A stretch of 64,000 nt of DNA, taken from positions 8,052,501-8,116,500 of the forward strand of contig NC_058496.1 of assembly GCF_020382885.2 (NCBI RefSeq). The letters are read 5' to 3'. Below the pieces are notes generated by a model, which made no database searches, was not told the DNA's origin, and was given only the letters and a program-made list of their open reading frames with translations. This document shows, piece after piece, positions 1-13,600 of the stretch. The position numbers and the translations under genes were made by a program. The DNA is from Scatophagus argus. Taxonomy: Eukaryota > Chordata > Actinopteri > Scatophagidae. Numbering within the stretch: the first letter of the stretch is position 1; each line of letters starts with the position of its first letter.

Positions 1-3000
1 TAAGTGTAGTTGCTGTGGACTCTGTTTGACCTTTAAACTGGTAAATACTTGCTCCCTACTCCGCAGGCAGCTTTTTGGCAGCAGTTGCAATTACATGAGC
101 AAGTTTTACAGCTTTATGTTGTGACTTTTACTTAAATGTTGGTTTTTTCTTTGCCTGATGTTCATGGACATTTCTCCGTGTCCAGCGTGCTGAATTCCTC
201 TAACGGCTCCCACACACATGCACAGTTCATTCACATAGCCTGATCAATTTGAAATCTTACTTTTTGTACTCAAACAAAATAAAGAAATAAATAAAACATA
301 GGCTAGTTTATTTCTCTTCCACAACATTGTGAACATGTATGGTTGCAGTCATCAAGAAAATGATGTTCTGAGTCCCAAATTGTTTTCCTTATGACCTTGA
401 AGTGACATTATCTTTGCAAATTATATCTCCTCGTCAGCAACATGAGTGATTAAAGAATGACACCGCTGCCTCTGCCTCTGCTTCTGCCTCTGCTGCAGTT
501 GTCTGCTAATAGGAACAGTTTCATTATCAACTCCGGTTTGAGTCTTGTGAAGAGGCGGTTCAGTGGTTTCACACATCCTCTGACTTCCTGTCTCCATCAT
601 ATAGCATACATCAAATCTGGCAGCAGCTGCAAGAAACTAAATGAAGTTTGAGTCAGTAAAACATGGCATGTTTTGAAGTGAGCCAATTTAATCATCTGCA
701 TCGTCATATCACAATCAGTGAATGTTTGTTGTGCCTTAAGGTCTGCTCTGTTTCTCATGATGACTGAGAGGAAGGAGCAGGTTTAGCAGAATTTACTGAC
801 GCAGAAGTTCTCGACTGAACCTGGTGATGAATGCTGGCATTAATAATTCAACAGTCTCTCCAAAAACTACCAAAAAAAATAGATCCTGCATTATTTAAAG
901 GGCACACTGAATTAATTAGAAATATGAATTAATGATGAGATTATCCTGAGCATTCAGCTTAAATCCCTGGCAGAAGCACTCCAGCAATCAAAGGACGAAT
1001 CCGTTTTTACTGTAGATTTTATAAAAAAAAAAATCTTCTTGGGAGACTGAGGCTGTGAAATCAGCCACACACTGTAATTGCTATTCAGGCGGTGTCTCAA
1101 AGTCGTCACTGCAGCCCGAGGTAATATAACCGGAGACCTACATCTTGCAGTCACCATAAAAAAATAATGACTCTTTCACTGAGTTTCATTTGATCCTTTT
1201 GACTCTGCTGCCTACCATATCTGGTTAGACACGTCTGACACAGTGGGGGATGTTTTGGTCAGTCGACTCATTTCCTTGGCTTTGCTATCAGTGTCTCACG
1301 CAGTGCTTCAGTTTCAACATAATTACACTCCGGGAAACAAGACATCCTTAAGCTGTGTTTCTGATCTTAGCTCTATTTTCTTTATTGCTTTGTAAGAAAT
1401 GCGAAACTTCTTGCCTGTTGATGAGGATCTATAAGTTCGGATTTAGTTGTTTTAAGAAACGATTAATTTCACATTCCTATACAGCTGTACTCCCACCTCC
1501 TTCATCGTGTCTGCACTGACTCCTGTCTTGTGTTATTAATGACAGCAGCGTGAACGATGAGTGACAACAAAGACAAAGCAGCCTTTTAGAGAATGGTCTG
1601 TGCATTTGCAGCTCAAAGACAAATAGCAGGGATGATATTCTGTTCAGTTTATCTCTTTCAGAAATACTGCAACTAGAAAGCTGGAGGATCAGAGAAGGTT
1701 TTAAAAACAAACTGCGGCAAATATTTCTACAACTACTCAGTAAAAGAGCCGAACAGGTTTGGATCACCCTGCTTTTTATAAATTCATCTTAGACTGTTTG
1801 ATTTTATTGGATAAAATCTAAAACTATTTAATAAAGTCTTAATTCAAATAAAGCACTGTGTGACTTTCCGTGCAAATGTGAGATTGATCTAAGAGGTTAT
1901 TTGTCACATATCCTTCCAACACTATTACTGCAACATTATCCCTGTCTGAGAAAAATAATGAGGCTAGAAAATTCTAATTACTTCGTGTAAAAAGTAATTG
2001 CGATGAGGCTTCCCGATCCAAAACCAATTTATTGACTTTAACACGTTTGCTAATCCCTAACCTACAATTCATTAACCTACTTCACAGAGACTGATCCTCT
2101 TCCTGTTCGTTTGTTTGTTTTTCAGTGCTGCGTAACAAAAACTCATTCTGGTAATTGTGGTTTGTGTCTTTTTAGGAAATTGCAGGGTGTCAAAATGTTT
2201 GACCAGGCACAAAACAACAGTCCTTTTCTCATGATTATACATCACTCAAAATCCTTCACACACACACACACACAAGGCAATATACACACAGACAATGATC
2301 TGGTGTGCCTAATTACCAACCAATCACCTTAGTTTTGTTTAAAATTGCTTTACTGGCTGGTAAAAGTCAGCATTTTTGTTCTGAGCATCCACATCTGAGT
2401 ATCAGTGGGTGTCAGTGGGTGGCTGTACGAAAAAAAAAAAAGATTTCAAGTCAGCTGTCAAATGGCAGCTCAGTTGTGTCACCATCATCCATTCTGAGCA
2501 TGCCCAGGAGAGTTGACCCACTTCGTGGTGCAATTGATCTCAGTAACATCCTTCTCCACTTCTGACACTCTGCCACAGTCACCATAAATAAATTCAGTTG
2601 ACCTCAAAAAGGTGTAACACAGAGGGCTGTCAATGTCAATTTGAATCAGTCAAAATGAGCATTCAGTTATCGAAATCATAATCAGAATGGGCGATTTTCG
2701 GTCTCTAACATCTAACTTTTTTTTTCTCTTCCTTAGTCTACTTGAGTCTGTTCAGCACGAAGAACAAAAACAATACTTGAGATGTGACACACATGCTGCA
2801 AAAAGCCACCAGGATTAGAAAGTGTAATCGTGGCAGGTTTCTCTAGCGTGAGGAAGCTCAAGCTGTTATAAAGTACCCCTCTTTTTTGTTTTGTTTGTTC
2901 CCAACTGACTGGTGAAATATTGTTTTCACATTTTAATTAAATTATTAATGACTGCATAGACTTAGTGTGGCACATTCTATAAATGTACCAGACAAACAAA

Positions 3001-6000
3001 TGTTTTAATACTATTAAACTGATCTGTTGATCTTTATAAATCAAGTCTTAGTCTAATAAGTTTTGAAAAAAATCCTAAGTTGAAAAACTGAATCGATTTG
3101 TGACCTTGAAATTGAAAGCTGAATTAGATTTGGAGAATCGTAACATCCCTAACACATTAAAATCAATAAGGACGATGCTGCTGTTTATTTGACACAGTTA
3201 ATGGGAAGCACTGACTTCACTGAAATCTCTACTTTACATTTTTTGGTTTCATGATGATGTTTCCTAACAGCATTGCATTAATTAGATGGAATTTTCTCCG
3301 TAGAAAGAACATTGCAAATTGTAAATACATTAAAAACACACAAACCTGTTCTTGCCACCTTGGGTTTCAATGCTAGTTAGTTTGCTGGAGAATGTGTTGT
3401 AAACATGTGACCACTGCTTATGTGCTTCCATGTGTGAAACCAAAATTAGCAGCCACTTCACCCGTAGACTGTAGTCTTTCCAGATAGAAGCACTGATGGT
3501 AAAGACAAAATCTTGACAAAAAAAGAAGTACTTGTACTGTACAAGTACAACTGGAGACCAATCCTTAGACCTTTACCGCTCTTACTTTTTATGTCATAAT
3601 GATTATCCATCTGCATGAGGATAAGCAGTTGATTCCAGAAGTGGAGATTACTAGTAACAGATGACAGTCATGTTGACAGCGTGTGAAGGCAGACCAAACT
3701 AAGCATGGCTACTTGTATGTGATTAGATATCATTGCATATCACGAGTCAGGAGGATAATCTCTATTAAATCAAACAAGAGATAATCTCAGTTAAAGGAAT
3801 AATACTGATAACCACTTAAACTAACCATAGTTGTAGAGCACAACATATTTAAAGTGCAGTGTCATTAAGTCAGAGATACAAATGATAAGTAAGGTATTCA
3901 TTTGTTAGTGTGGTGGCTTGCATCTGAAGGAAAATAAACCTGAAAGAGATGAAAGAGACAAGAAAGATGTTGAAACTGCAAAGACGTTTAACAATACAAA
4001 CAAGGGCCATATTTGGTCAAATTGTAGGGCAATGAAAACAGGAATGATTAAACTGCCATGGTGTTTTACAAAAAATCCATTTTGACGAAAGCAGGCTAGA
4101 CAAACTGAAATTTCTGTGCAACTCATCACATTACACACATTACAGCATGGTGGAAGCAGTTACCGGTACTGCTGCAATCAAAGACAAAGAAAAATAAATG
4201 CTTTTAAAAAGATTCTCTTTATTGTGGTGAAAATAGGAGACATACAGTATCAAACCCTTTGGGAGATAAAAGACAGACTTTCCCTTTATGCATGCCTACA
4301 CCTACAACATCTATTCCACAGGAAGTCCCTTTGAATGCAGCTGCTTTTTATGCCAATTTATGCTATCCTTGCACAAAGCAAGACTCCCTCACTGTACAGA
4401 ATTCATTATTTGGAAAGCTATCAGTTCTGGCTTGCAGAGTTCAGGCAGGGATCTGCACAGACATCCACATGACTACAAATCTGGTCACATTCAGCCTCAA
4501 GCTCCGTCATGAGACTTTTAGAAGACACATTATATATTATATGTATAAATCCTTTACATTATCTAATGCACATAGCTTCAATTCACTGCAACCTTGTAGA
4601 TCTACCAGTTTGCAGGTATAATGTGCTGACTTTTTAGACTCTCTTTCAGTATCTGAAAGGAAGTTAAATTTCCAGAAGAAAATGGACACTCCATAACAGC
4701 AATTCATTTTTTTGGAGAAAAGCCAACTAATGCCTTGAGCTGCGGCCTCATTACCAGCAGGAACCGAGCTCTATTTAGGAGCAGACTTGTAATGTATGCA
4801 CATTTGAAACAGCCTAAATAAAGTTAAAAAAAAAAAAAAAGAAAGAAAGAAATTCTCATTAAACAAAGGCAACTGGTGAAACGGGGGATGGGGGGGTGAG
4901 GGGATACACTGTAGCATGCAAGCCTCAAAAGCTCTTATCTGCATATGAATAGTTGGCAAGATATACTAATTAGCATTTTAATGGGTTGAAATGGAAAACA
5001 TAAATAAACAAATATGCTTATTCAGACATACTGGACAAATCCTGTATGCATAAATATAAAGACTGCCATGTTGAATCTTTGAATAGGCTGAAACTGAATT
5101 AAATCAAAGCCACTGCGATTCAAGCAGCCAGCACTTTACGTCCTTACTCTCTGCAGTGCAAATACAAACCTTTGAACCTTTGTCTTGCATGTTTTTACAC
5201 TGATTGCACTGCCATCACACAGCTTGACCCCGAGACTGTGCAGCTAAATGCACATCAAATAAACCACAATAAAGAGCAAACCTATACAACACAGCGGAGA
5301 CAAGCTGTGAAAGTGAAAACTTGCTTTATGCAAGTCAGCAGCAGCAAGGAAACTAAATGATAGCATCAGAGAAAGACTGAAGCAGATATCTGATCAAATA
5401 TGTTGAAAAAACGACTGAGGATATGTGAAAAGATGAAAAAAATGTAATCTTGAAATTTTAATATTTTTATTGTTTGTTGAACATTCATTTAATTTATTGA
5501 CCAAGCCCATACTGTGTTTATATCCCCCAAGTAAGACTGTTAGAGTGAGAAATGTAGTCAGCAAAAGACAGGACAGATATGCTGCAGCATGTGTATATAG
5601 ATGTACATAATTACAGTACTGTATACTGGCATACTGTAAGTTCTCAGTGTGAGTATACATGGCATGTGTACTCACATATAGCACAGCAGCTCCTGTGGAG
5701 TCTTATCATCTTATCATTATGTATGTGGGTGGAGAGGTTAATGATGAGGTAAAACTCCACTCTTTGGAAGCGGTACATCATAATTCCCAGCACCATGCCC
5801 GTGACCAGTAGCACTAAGCAATCAACCTTGATCTTTGCATCCTTTGCTTTATCATCTTTGCACACACAATGACACGTGCACACTCACTCAAATTAAAACA
5901 GATGGCATCCTCTTCCCATCACGCCATACGCTGCAAATAAAACACAACAGAGTGCAGAAAAAGAGGAACAACAAGGAAGAGAGAGTAAAAGAAACCTTAA

Positions 6001-7540
6001 ACTGTCACAAGGGAGCGGACCTTTTGCATAGGTGTTATACACACTTATGATACTATATGTGACGAGCAGTATGATAGGATACACCAGCGCAATTACATCA
6101 AGGGAGGTCAGACGAGATCTGAAACAGTTCCATCACGAGCTTTAACTCTCTGCCTGGCACATATGAGCACACTTCAAAACAGGAGTTAGACAGTGACCTA
6201 TCTCCCTCTCCATCGCCCATTCAAGCCCACAAACACTTCCCCTCTGCCATGTATAACTACTAATTTACTGTCCCTTGGGCTGTACTGTCCATGGCCATTG
6301 ATCATACAGAGCTCTCAGTGCTAATTTAGTGCCCAGGATACATTGTGTCCCGAGGGAAGCAGGAAGAGGGTATTGATTAACGTACAGTTGTGCTAAGGGC
6401 GCTGCCACAGCACTGCTTTATGACAAGGTTCTAATTAACTTTCAAACCTCTTAGAGCACTACATTCAGATTTGTCCTGGTACTGCTCTCTGCTCTCTTTC
6501 TGCAGCTTGGTGTGGTCAACACACTGAGCTGGTGCTGCTTCATCTAATCTGAAAATACACTGCAGGTACTTTAACTGAAAGCATTAACCTAGTTCCACAC
6601 TGACATATGCACGTGCTTACTTCCATTGTAATGGCCGACACGGGCTATCTAAGGGGCAGGACCAAAAAAATTAAATTAAAAAGGGCACCAGTGATGCATT
6701 CATGGTGATGAGATAAAGAGCCTTTAACGCTTTAGGCTAAACAGACATATTTTTAGGACACCTGTAGTTTACTTTCATCAACTTATCTCTTCTGTCCTCA
6801 GTTTGTGTTAAAGACTTGACAGTGTGAATTTGAGGACAATAAAACTGATTTAAAATACTTAATTGATCTACATAAAAATGGTGTATAAGGGTTGCATTAT
6901 GACATCATTATTTTGAAGAGACTTCATCTTACCTCACAAATCTGAATATGCCACAACACTTTTCCAAAATGAACTATGTGCCAATCAACATGGTTCCAAT
7001 TAAAAATCGATTTATAATCAAAATAAAATAAATAACAGTCCCCAAATTCAACTAGTGGCCCCTATTGCAAATATATATATATACATATATATATATATTT
7101 TTTTTTATTATTATTTTTTTTTTTTTTTTAGTGAGCTTTCTTTATTTCTAACACGTTTAGAGGCCCCAATTTACTGTACAATCACTCTGAAAGGTTTGCT
7201 TTTAATGTATGTATTAAAATAAAACAAAATTTAAAAAACCTCCAATGTAAAAAAATATAAATAAAGCAATAGGGCAGCACTGGAAAGTGACTTCTAACTT
7301 TTCCCCTTTCTGAAATATTTTGTGACTGATCCAGTGAAATATCAGTTTTCATCTATATGTTACACAAGAAGAAAACACATTAAGTACTTCTGGCGTTGCT
7401 GAATGGAAAAATTGAAGCAGTTATGTTGTGCACAGATTTCACAAGACTCCTCTCCTGCATTTCTTGCTGCTATGCTGCCACCCAGTGACTGTCTGAGGAA
7501 GTATTCCAGATGACACAAATATAGTGACTCACTGACACCA
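1..7540. other. Left intergenic region, no supported gene
   Basis: No open frame here is long, spliceable or similar to a protein family I recognise. The stretch is AT-rich. It contains a CA tract near 2,257, an A/GAAA tract near 4,829, an AT tract followed by a T-run at about 7,072-7,130, and several polyadenylation-like hexamers. On the plus strand these include an AATAAA cluster near 278-296. On the minus strand there are matches near 4,218 and 5,470. These may mark the ends of transcripts belonging to neighbouring genes, but I cannot connect them to coding exons. Two hydrophobic minus-strand ORFs at 5,644-6,084 are discussed under findings. Confidence 0.6.
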
Positions 7541-10500
7541 GGGTGAAAATGAAAGCTTTTTATTTAAAATAATGTCAGACACCACAAATCACAACACAGC
7601 AGAAATATTATAAAAAAGCACTAGTAAGAAACATGCAGTTATTGATATGAAAAATCAACATTAAATTTGATAAAGATTTTAAAGATTTGTAGGATTTTGT
7701 GAAAGAAACATGAAAAAATGAAAAAACACAGTTCATGTCTTGACATTAAAAGCCACTGTTAACCTTACTAACGCACAGTTATGTTGTATAAAGTCTTGTA
7801 GCATGTTCACTGTTGATGTGTGTGAGCGTGCAGGTTCCACTGTGCTCACAGCATATTACGAAATAGCACTGAGCTTTAAAAAACTATATAACAGTGATGG
7901 AAGTGCTTTGCATGTTACGATAGAATATTTGACACGAGAGAGGAGCAGTCGTGTTTGACAAAGCAATGAAAGCCTTCAGGTTTTCACTCAGCGACAAACT
8001 GCAGCAGCTAACATCAATGATGAGTAAGACCTCAGACAAGGGAGCATCATCTGAAACCAAGCAGTAATCTGCAGGTGTGGTGTTAGACTGAGATGACCTT
8101 TACTGTGTCTCAGCCCTGATTTTGTACATTTCTAAAAGTGACAATCACTGAAGGGTTTTAAAAGCACAGTTATGTTAATATCCAATTACAATTCCTAAGT
8201 CCAAGTGCTAAAAAGTGTAAACAGCAATCTATTATGTTGTTAAAGTGCTTCTAAATCATCCTTGCATATATAAACAGCTGATACAATTCATAACAAAGCA
8301 AAAATAATGCAGTTTACAACAACACAGACAGAGTGCAAGATCTTAAATAAATGTTTTGGATATCTTGTTAAATACAGATTATCTAAAAATGTAAAAAAAA
8401 AAAACAACAAAAAAAATCATGAAAGGCACTTGAGGCAGGCAACATTGGATTCAATGATTCTCCTCTTGTGAAAAAAAAGACTTTTTAAACAGGGGATTAA
8501 TGGATTCTTTTGCACAGATCAGTTTCTTCTACAAGTATGAAAACAATCATCTTTCAATAGTAATAAAGAATAAAGTGTAAAATGCATGTAACATAGTTGA
8601 GAAATATCTTAAATTGTTCCTTGCATTTTTAAATCCTATTCAAACGTCCTACACAGCATCTATCATTAGAGCAATCGTTTTATCTTTGGATAAAAAGGCA
8701 CTCCTAAATGAGGGCTTGTAGTGCCCCGTAAGACAGCAAAAGGCCAATAAGGGTTTGCAGTTCACAACAACTGGAAAGTGTGGCTTCTTGATTTACACAT
8801 ATCTCACATGGTCATTTCTATTTGAGGCAGATCATCTACGTAATACACTAACCCAAAGCTTAAAAACATTACTCATCACTAGTGTACAATCTCACAGCCG
8901 TAGCTTGAGTTAAGATAAACAACATTTCCTCCTTGGTGTGCTTGTCTGTTACCGGGTCAGTAGAATGTGTAGCTCTGAATGGAGACCAGATTACCACGTA
9001 ACTGTTGCTCTCACAAAGATTATCTGCCCTCATTAGCCCAATTCAGCTTTATACATGCAGATCAAAGGCACCATTTATAATCTGTAAAACTAAGAGTTGC
9101 CCACTCCAAATTAGTTAGGAATAATGCCAAATGCTTTACTGGTGAATAAAACAAACATAGTCCTCAAACTGGAGATCAGACAGAATCCAAGCACTCATTC
9201 ACTCCCATTTGAACTCAGTGCATGTGGGTATAACATTAACCTCCTCTGATCACATTAATCAATAACCCACTATTGCATGGGAGATAAGTAAACACTAGTG
9301 ATGGTCACAACTTTTTGAAGCTTCGCAGCAAAATCTGCAATGTTAACACAGTGCACTTCAGGAAAATCCACAAACTGAACAATAGCTATGTCTGTAATTT
9401 GAACAAAATGATATTTGTCTAGTTCTGCTTTTGTTTATACTGTTTTTAGTTGAACATCTCAACAACAGCTTATGTGTGTTCAAGGTTGTTTTTTGTTTTT
9501 TTTTCTTGAGTTTGTGATGTTCAGGCAGGTTATGGAAGGTTAAGGAAAATACATGCTAAAATGTCTCCTAACACTTAAATGTCTGCAGCTCTCTTCTACT
9601 CTACTTGTGTTCCACTTCGGAGGCCAGATCCTCTGAAGGCTCACGACTAACTTTACAGGTTCAGGGAACCTACTCCACCTACCAACATGAGACTGTCTGT
9701 CCTCTCTGAGATCTAAACTTCTCATGTATTAGGGCAATGTACTTCAAAAGGGTTATGGTTTACTTCTGCTTTTCTCTTATGTATTGGAATAACAATACAC
9801 CAGGCTGCTATCATGAACAAGCAGCAGTTTTAGAGATTCTATCTAATCTTCTATATCTAACCGACATTTCTCAGCTTCACAAATAGATGGGGATCAATGC
9901 CACATGAAACAACAGAACAGCACAATGCATTATGGGTGAGGCCATAAAGAATACACTGGTTAAAACAAAGAAGGCTGCATTTGGAGGAGACTTTCAAATG
10001 GGACTGGTCTCTTTTAGCCCCTTCATGCATCAGATCAGAACTGTGGCCTTTCAAGGACTCAGTCCACAGAAGTATGAAGCTAAAAAGTTAATAAGATCCC
10101 AAGTGCCCCTGTCATAGATGAGTAATACACTCTTACATCACACCAACTCGCTGACATTTATTGCACATTGCAACAGAAAGTCACTGCATACACTAGGCTT
10201 TTTTTTTTACTGAGTAATCAACAAAAGGGAATAAATAATCATTTAACTCTCTGTCCTTGGGTGGTATGAGCATGTGCATAGTCCACAGGCCACATGAGGA
10301 CTCATACCTAAAATTAATTAACCTTTAGTTGGTGGAAAAAATCTCAGATTTTGATTATATATTTTGTACATGATGAAGGGGTGTTTTTGAGTTTTAATGC
10401 TAATGAAGTCAACTGCCTAACTGTAAGTGGGTGAGTTTTGGTACCACAAGTGTAACATGGGCTTATGACACAGTAAAGAAGCCCTCCTTTGGTAGGACAA

Positions 10501-10636
10501 ATTGGATATAATTAAAATTTTATGATAGGAGCTTAAATATTGCTAATAAAGGTCTACACAGCATCCTGCTTTAAACACCTTATCACAAGTTTTGGTACAT
10601 ACAGATGCACAGATATGGCTTGAGCTGTACTCCTGG
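7541..10636 (-). other. Probable long 3' UTR of the SLC6 gene
   Basis: This ORF-poor stretch lies directly downstream of the SLC6 stop codon (minus strand). Two candidate polyadenylation signals can be read on the minus strand: AATAAA near 10,157-10,162, and a stronger-looking AATAAA near 7,562-7,567 in T/A-rich surroundings. If the distal site is used, the UTR is about 3.1 kb, which would be normal for a vertebrate transporter gene. The assignment is inference from position and hexamers only; RNA-seq coverage would settle it. Confidence 0.4.
7560..7568 (-). promoter_or_regulatory. Candidate distal polyadenylation signal of the SLC6 gene
   Basis: Read on the minus strand this is an AAATAAAAA-type signal. 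It is followed within about 40 nt by T-rich and GT-containing sequence. It is the last well-formed signal downstream of the SLC6 stop before sequence that looks intergenic. A proximal alternative lies at 10,157-10,162. Confidence 0.35.
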
Positions 10637-13600
10637 TCATGCCACTGAAGTCAACCAGGTTTCAGACACTGGGTTGTCTTGGTTTTGTTTTTCCAGCTCC
10701 CAAACCTCAGCATCCAGGTCTATTGTGGGGGTCATAGCTTTGATAAGTCTCTGAGGGTTGGAGAAGAAGAAAACATTTTAGAAACACCTCAGGCACTTAG
10801 GAAAGTGGACTGATTAAAGTGGAGTTATAAGACAAAAAGTACAAAACAGATAAAAACCAGTATGAGCCATAGCCCTAACTCTGCTTGTAACAGTCTCCTA
10901 TTAAAAGATTTGTAGCCAAGCTTGTGGCTTTGACTCTGGTCCAGGCTAAAATATCTCATCTATCGTATAACTAGTGCATGGATTGCTGTGAAATCCTGTG
11001 CAGATATTAATGTTCCCAAGGGGATAAATCCTTATGACTTTGATGATCCGCTGGCTTTTCGTCCTCATACTTTTGGTGATCCATGGGATTTTTTTTAGTG
11101 CCACCAGCAGGTCCAAGTTTTCACTTGTTCAGCAAAATGTCTCAACATCTATGCGATTGTTCAATGGATTGTCATGACATTTGGAACAATCATTCATGTC
11201 CTATTCAGGATGAATTGCAGTAACTTTTCCCTGAATCTTCTGATAAACCTGCACAACTATGACATTACCAGCCTCAACTATATATACTTTCATTAAGAAA
11301 TGATGCATGCTAGCAACCAAAAGAAAGATGGTCAACTTTACACCTGCTAAACATCAGTATTTTAGGACTGTATTTGTGAGCATATTAGCACGCTGACATC
11401 TGTATTTTAGCAAAGCCTTGTCATGTGTATAAGTACAGCCTCAACTAGCAACCAGAGTGGATTCAAACTTTTAGTCCTGTTTACCTTAAAGTGGTAGAGA
11501 ATCATCCATAGAATCATAAGCACGCTTATAAGAAGGTGAGGAAAATATACCAGCACATTTCTCAACACAGGGAAGCAGGACACAGTGCGGTAATAATCAA
11601 ATCTTTTTCCCCCACTGCCTGAATGAGTCTTGTACTCACCTGAAGAAATGAGCCTTTGTTATTATAGATTTCTTGAATGGCTCCAATTGGGATCCACACT
11701 ATGGAGACCAGTGAGATGCCCCAGCCCACCCATTCAGCCCACACAGGGTATGTGTACTTCCCATAGCGAGCAGGAGTGTACTGGGCAATGCTGGAGATCA
11801 GTATACACTATGTAGGGAAAATGAAGGTCTTAAAACAATATTAAATAACCATCATTATTAATATTATTGTTCTGATAATCCTGATTATGAAACTGTTGAG
11901 ATTTTAAGGAAATACTTTAAATCTCACCAGCACCAACATAGGACAGAGCAGCAGCCAGCAGAGACGGAAGTAGATGTTTGGTTTTTTCCCTTGCATCCTC
12001 GTGATCATTGAAGAGATTCTTGAGACACCTGATGGAAAATGAAAAAGCTTAAAGGTCCCAAAGTTTTTCCCATGGAGGACAAAAACTAAGTCTTATGTTG
12101 GACCATGAATCAAAAGCAAGCACCTATTGTACTGTATTATTAAGATGCAAAAGTTCCCTTAATTGATTGACTTACTGCAATAGTGTCCGGCTGTTGTGCT
12201 CAGATTATGAAAAATAAATAATTAAGGATCCTGCATACTTAAATTATTTTACCTTACAAAAAACATCATATTTTGTTTTGGGTTTTTGTCCTCTGCTTTG
12301 GCCTGTCAGATCTTTCACTGGAAACATTGAGTAGGCCAAAGCAAAACTCTTTAGCCTGTGGGGCCAATTTTGGGCAGCCCTGGTCTAAAAAAAAGTATTT
12401 GCAATAACCAGGACATTGGGGTTTGAAGTTATGAACTTTATGTGGATCTTACCAAAGATCCAGCAGACAGCTATAACTTCAAAGAAAGCCAGGAACATGA
12501 GGGAAACAACGGCTGCATAGTGGTCCATCAGCTGAAACACATAGATACCTCCCTGCATAAGAGGAAGAAGAGAAAGACAGACAGGAAGAGGAAGACCAAA
12601 ATTACTTAACAGCGGTCACTTGTGATACAACTATGACCACACAGGCTGCCAAATATCCTCACATGCTTCTCTGAGAAGTGAAAGGGTTTCGCTGTTACAT
12701 ACTGTACCTGGGTGATATGAGGAATCCCCAGGATAAAGCAGATGAGGCACACAATCAGGGTCAGCAGCTCTTGTCTCTTCAGGAAATGAAAAATTTCCGG
12801 GCCAAACTCATCTTTTATGAAGGTTATGGCGACCTCAACTGTGGCAAACTGTGGCACACAGAAAACATTTACTGTGTTGCGCCTTGATTTGTTATGACTG
12901 TCTTCTAGAAATCTGTACAAAAAGTACTCTGTATTAAAAGTACCAAACAAACCATTGATGGGTTGAAGAATAGATATATTATAAAGTTCAATATGTTAGA
13001 ACAATATAAAAACTTGCTGTTTATTACCTTCCTACAGTCAAAGAAACCACAACTGATTGGCCTCGAACTCCTCATTCAGAGGCCCAGCCAGCAAGAAAAC
13101 ATCTAGATATTAGCAACAGTTAAATTTAACACTGTCATAAAGTTGAATGAGGCCCCATTTGTCCCAAGTTTATACTGGGGACAGAATGTCTTTGTGCTAT
13201 ACATATGCTAAAAAAATGTGACCATCATGTGATGTTTGGATCAACATAGTCTTCAGATAACAACTTTTTTTTGGTTGGGACAGACCCACAGGAATGTAGC
13301 TACAGAAATTCAGAAACATATTCAAATAATAAATCATATGAATGAATGAATGAATAAATGATCATCTTAATGCTTCACACTGGTTTACTTTTACACGACT
13401 CTGAGACATTTTTATTTGTCTTTGTTTGGGGTGCAATTAGCAGAGAAGTGGGTAACCATAACTACAGAGATGGGTGTCAAAATATATATATATTATATAT
13501 ATATGTCAGCAAATCGACAAATGGAAACAGTGTGTTTATGATATGAGCTGTTTTAAATATAAACATTTAGCATGTAGATGGACAGAAGACTGTGATAGTC

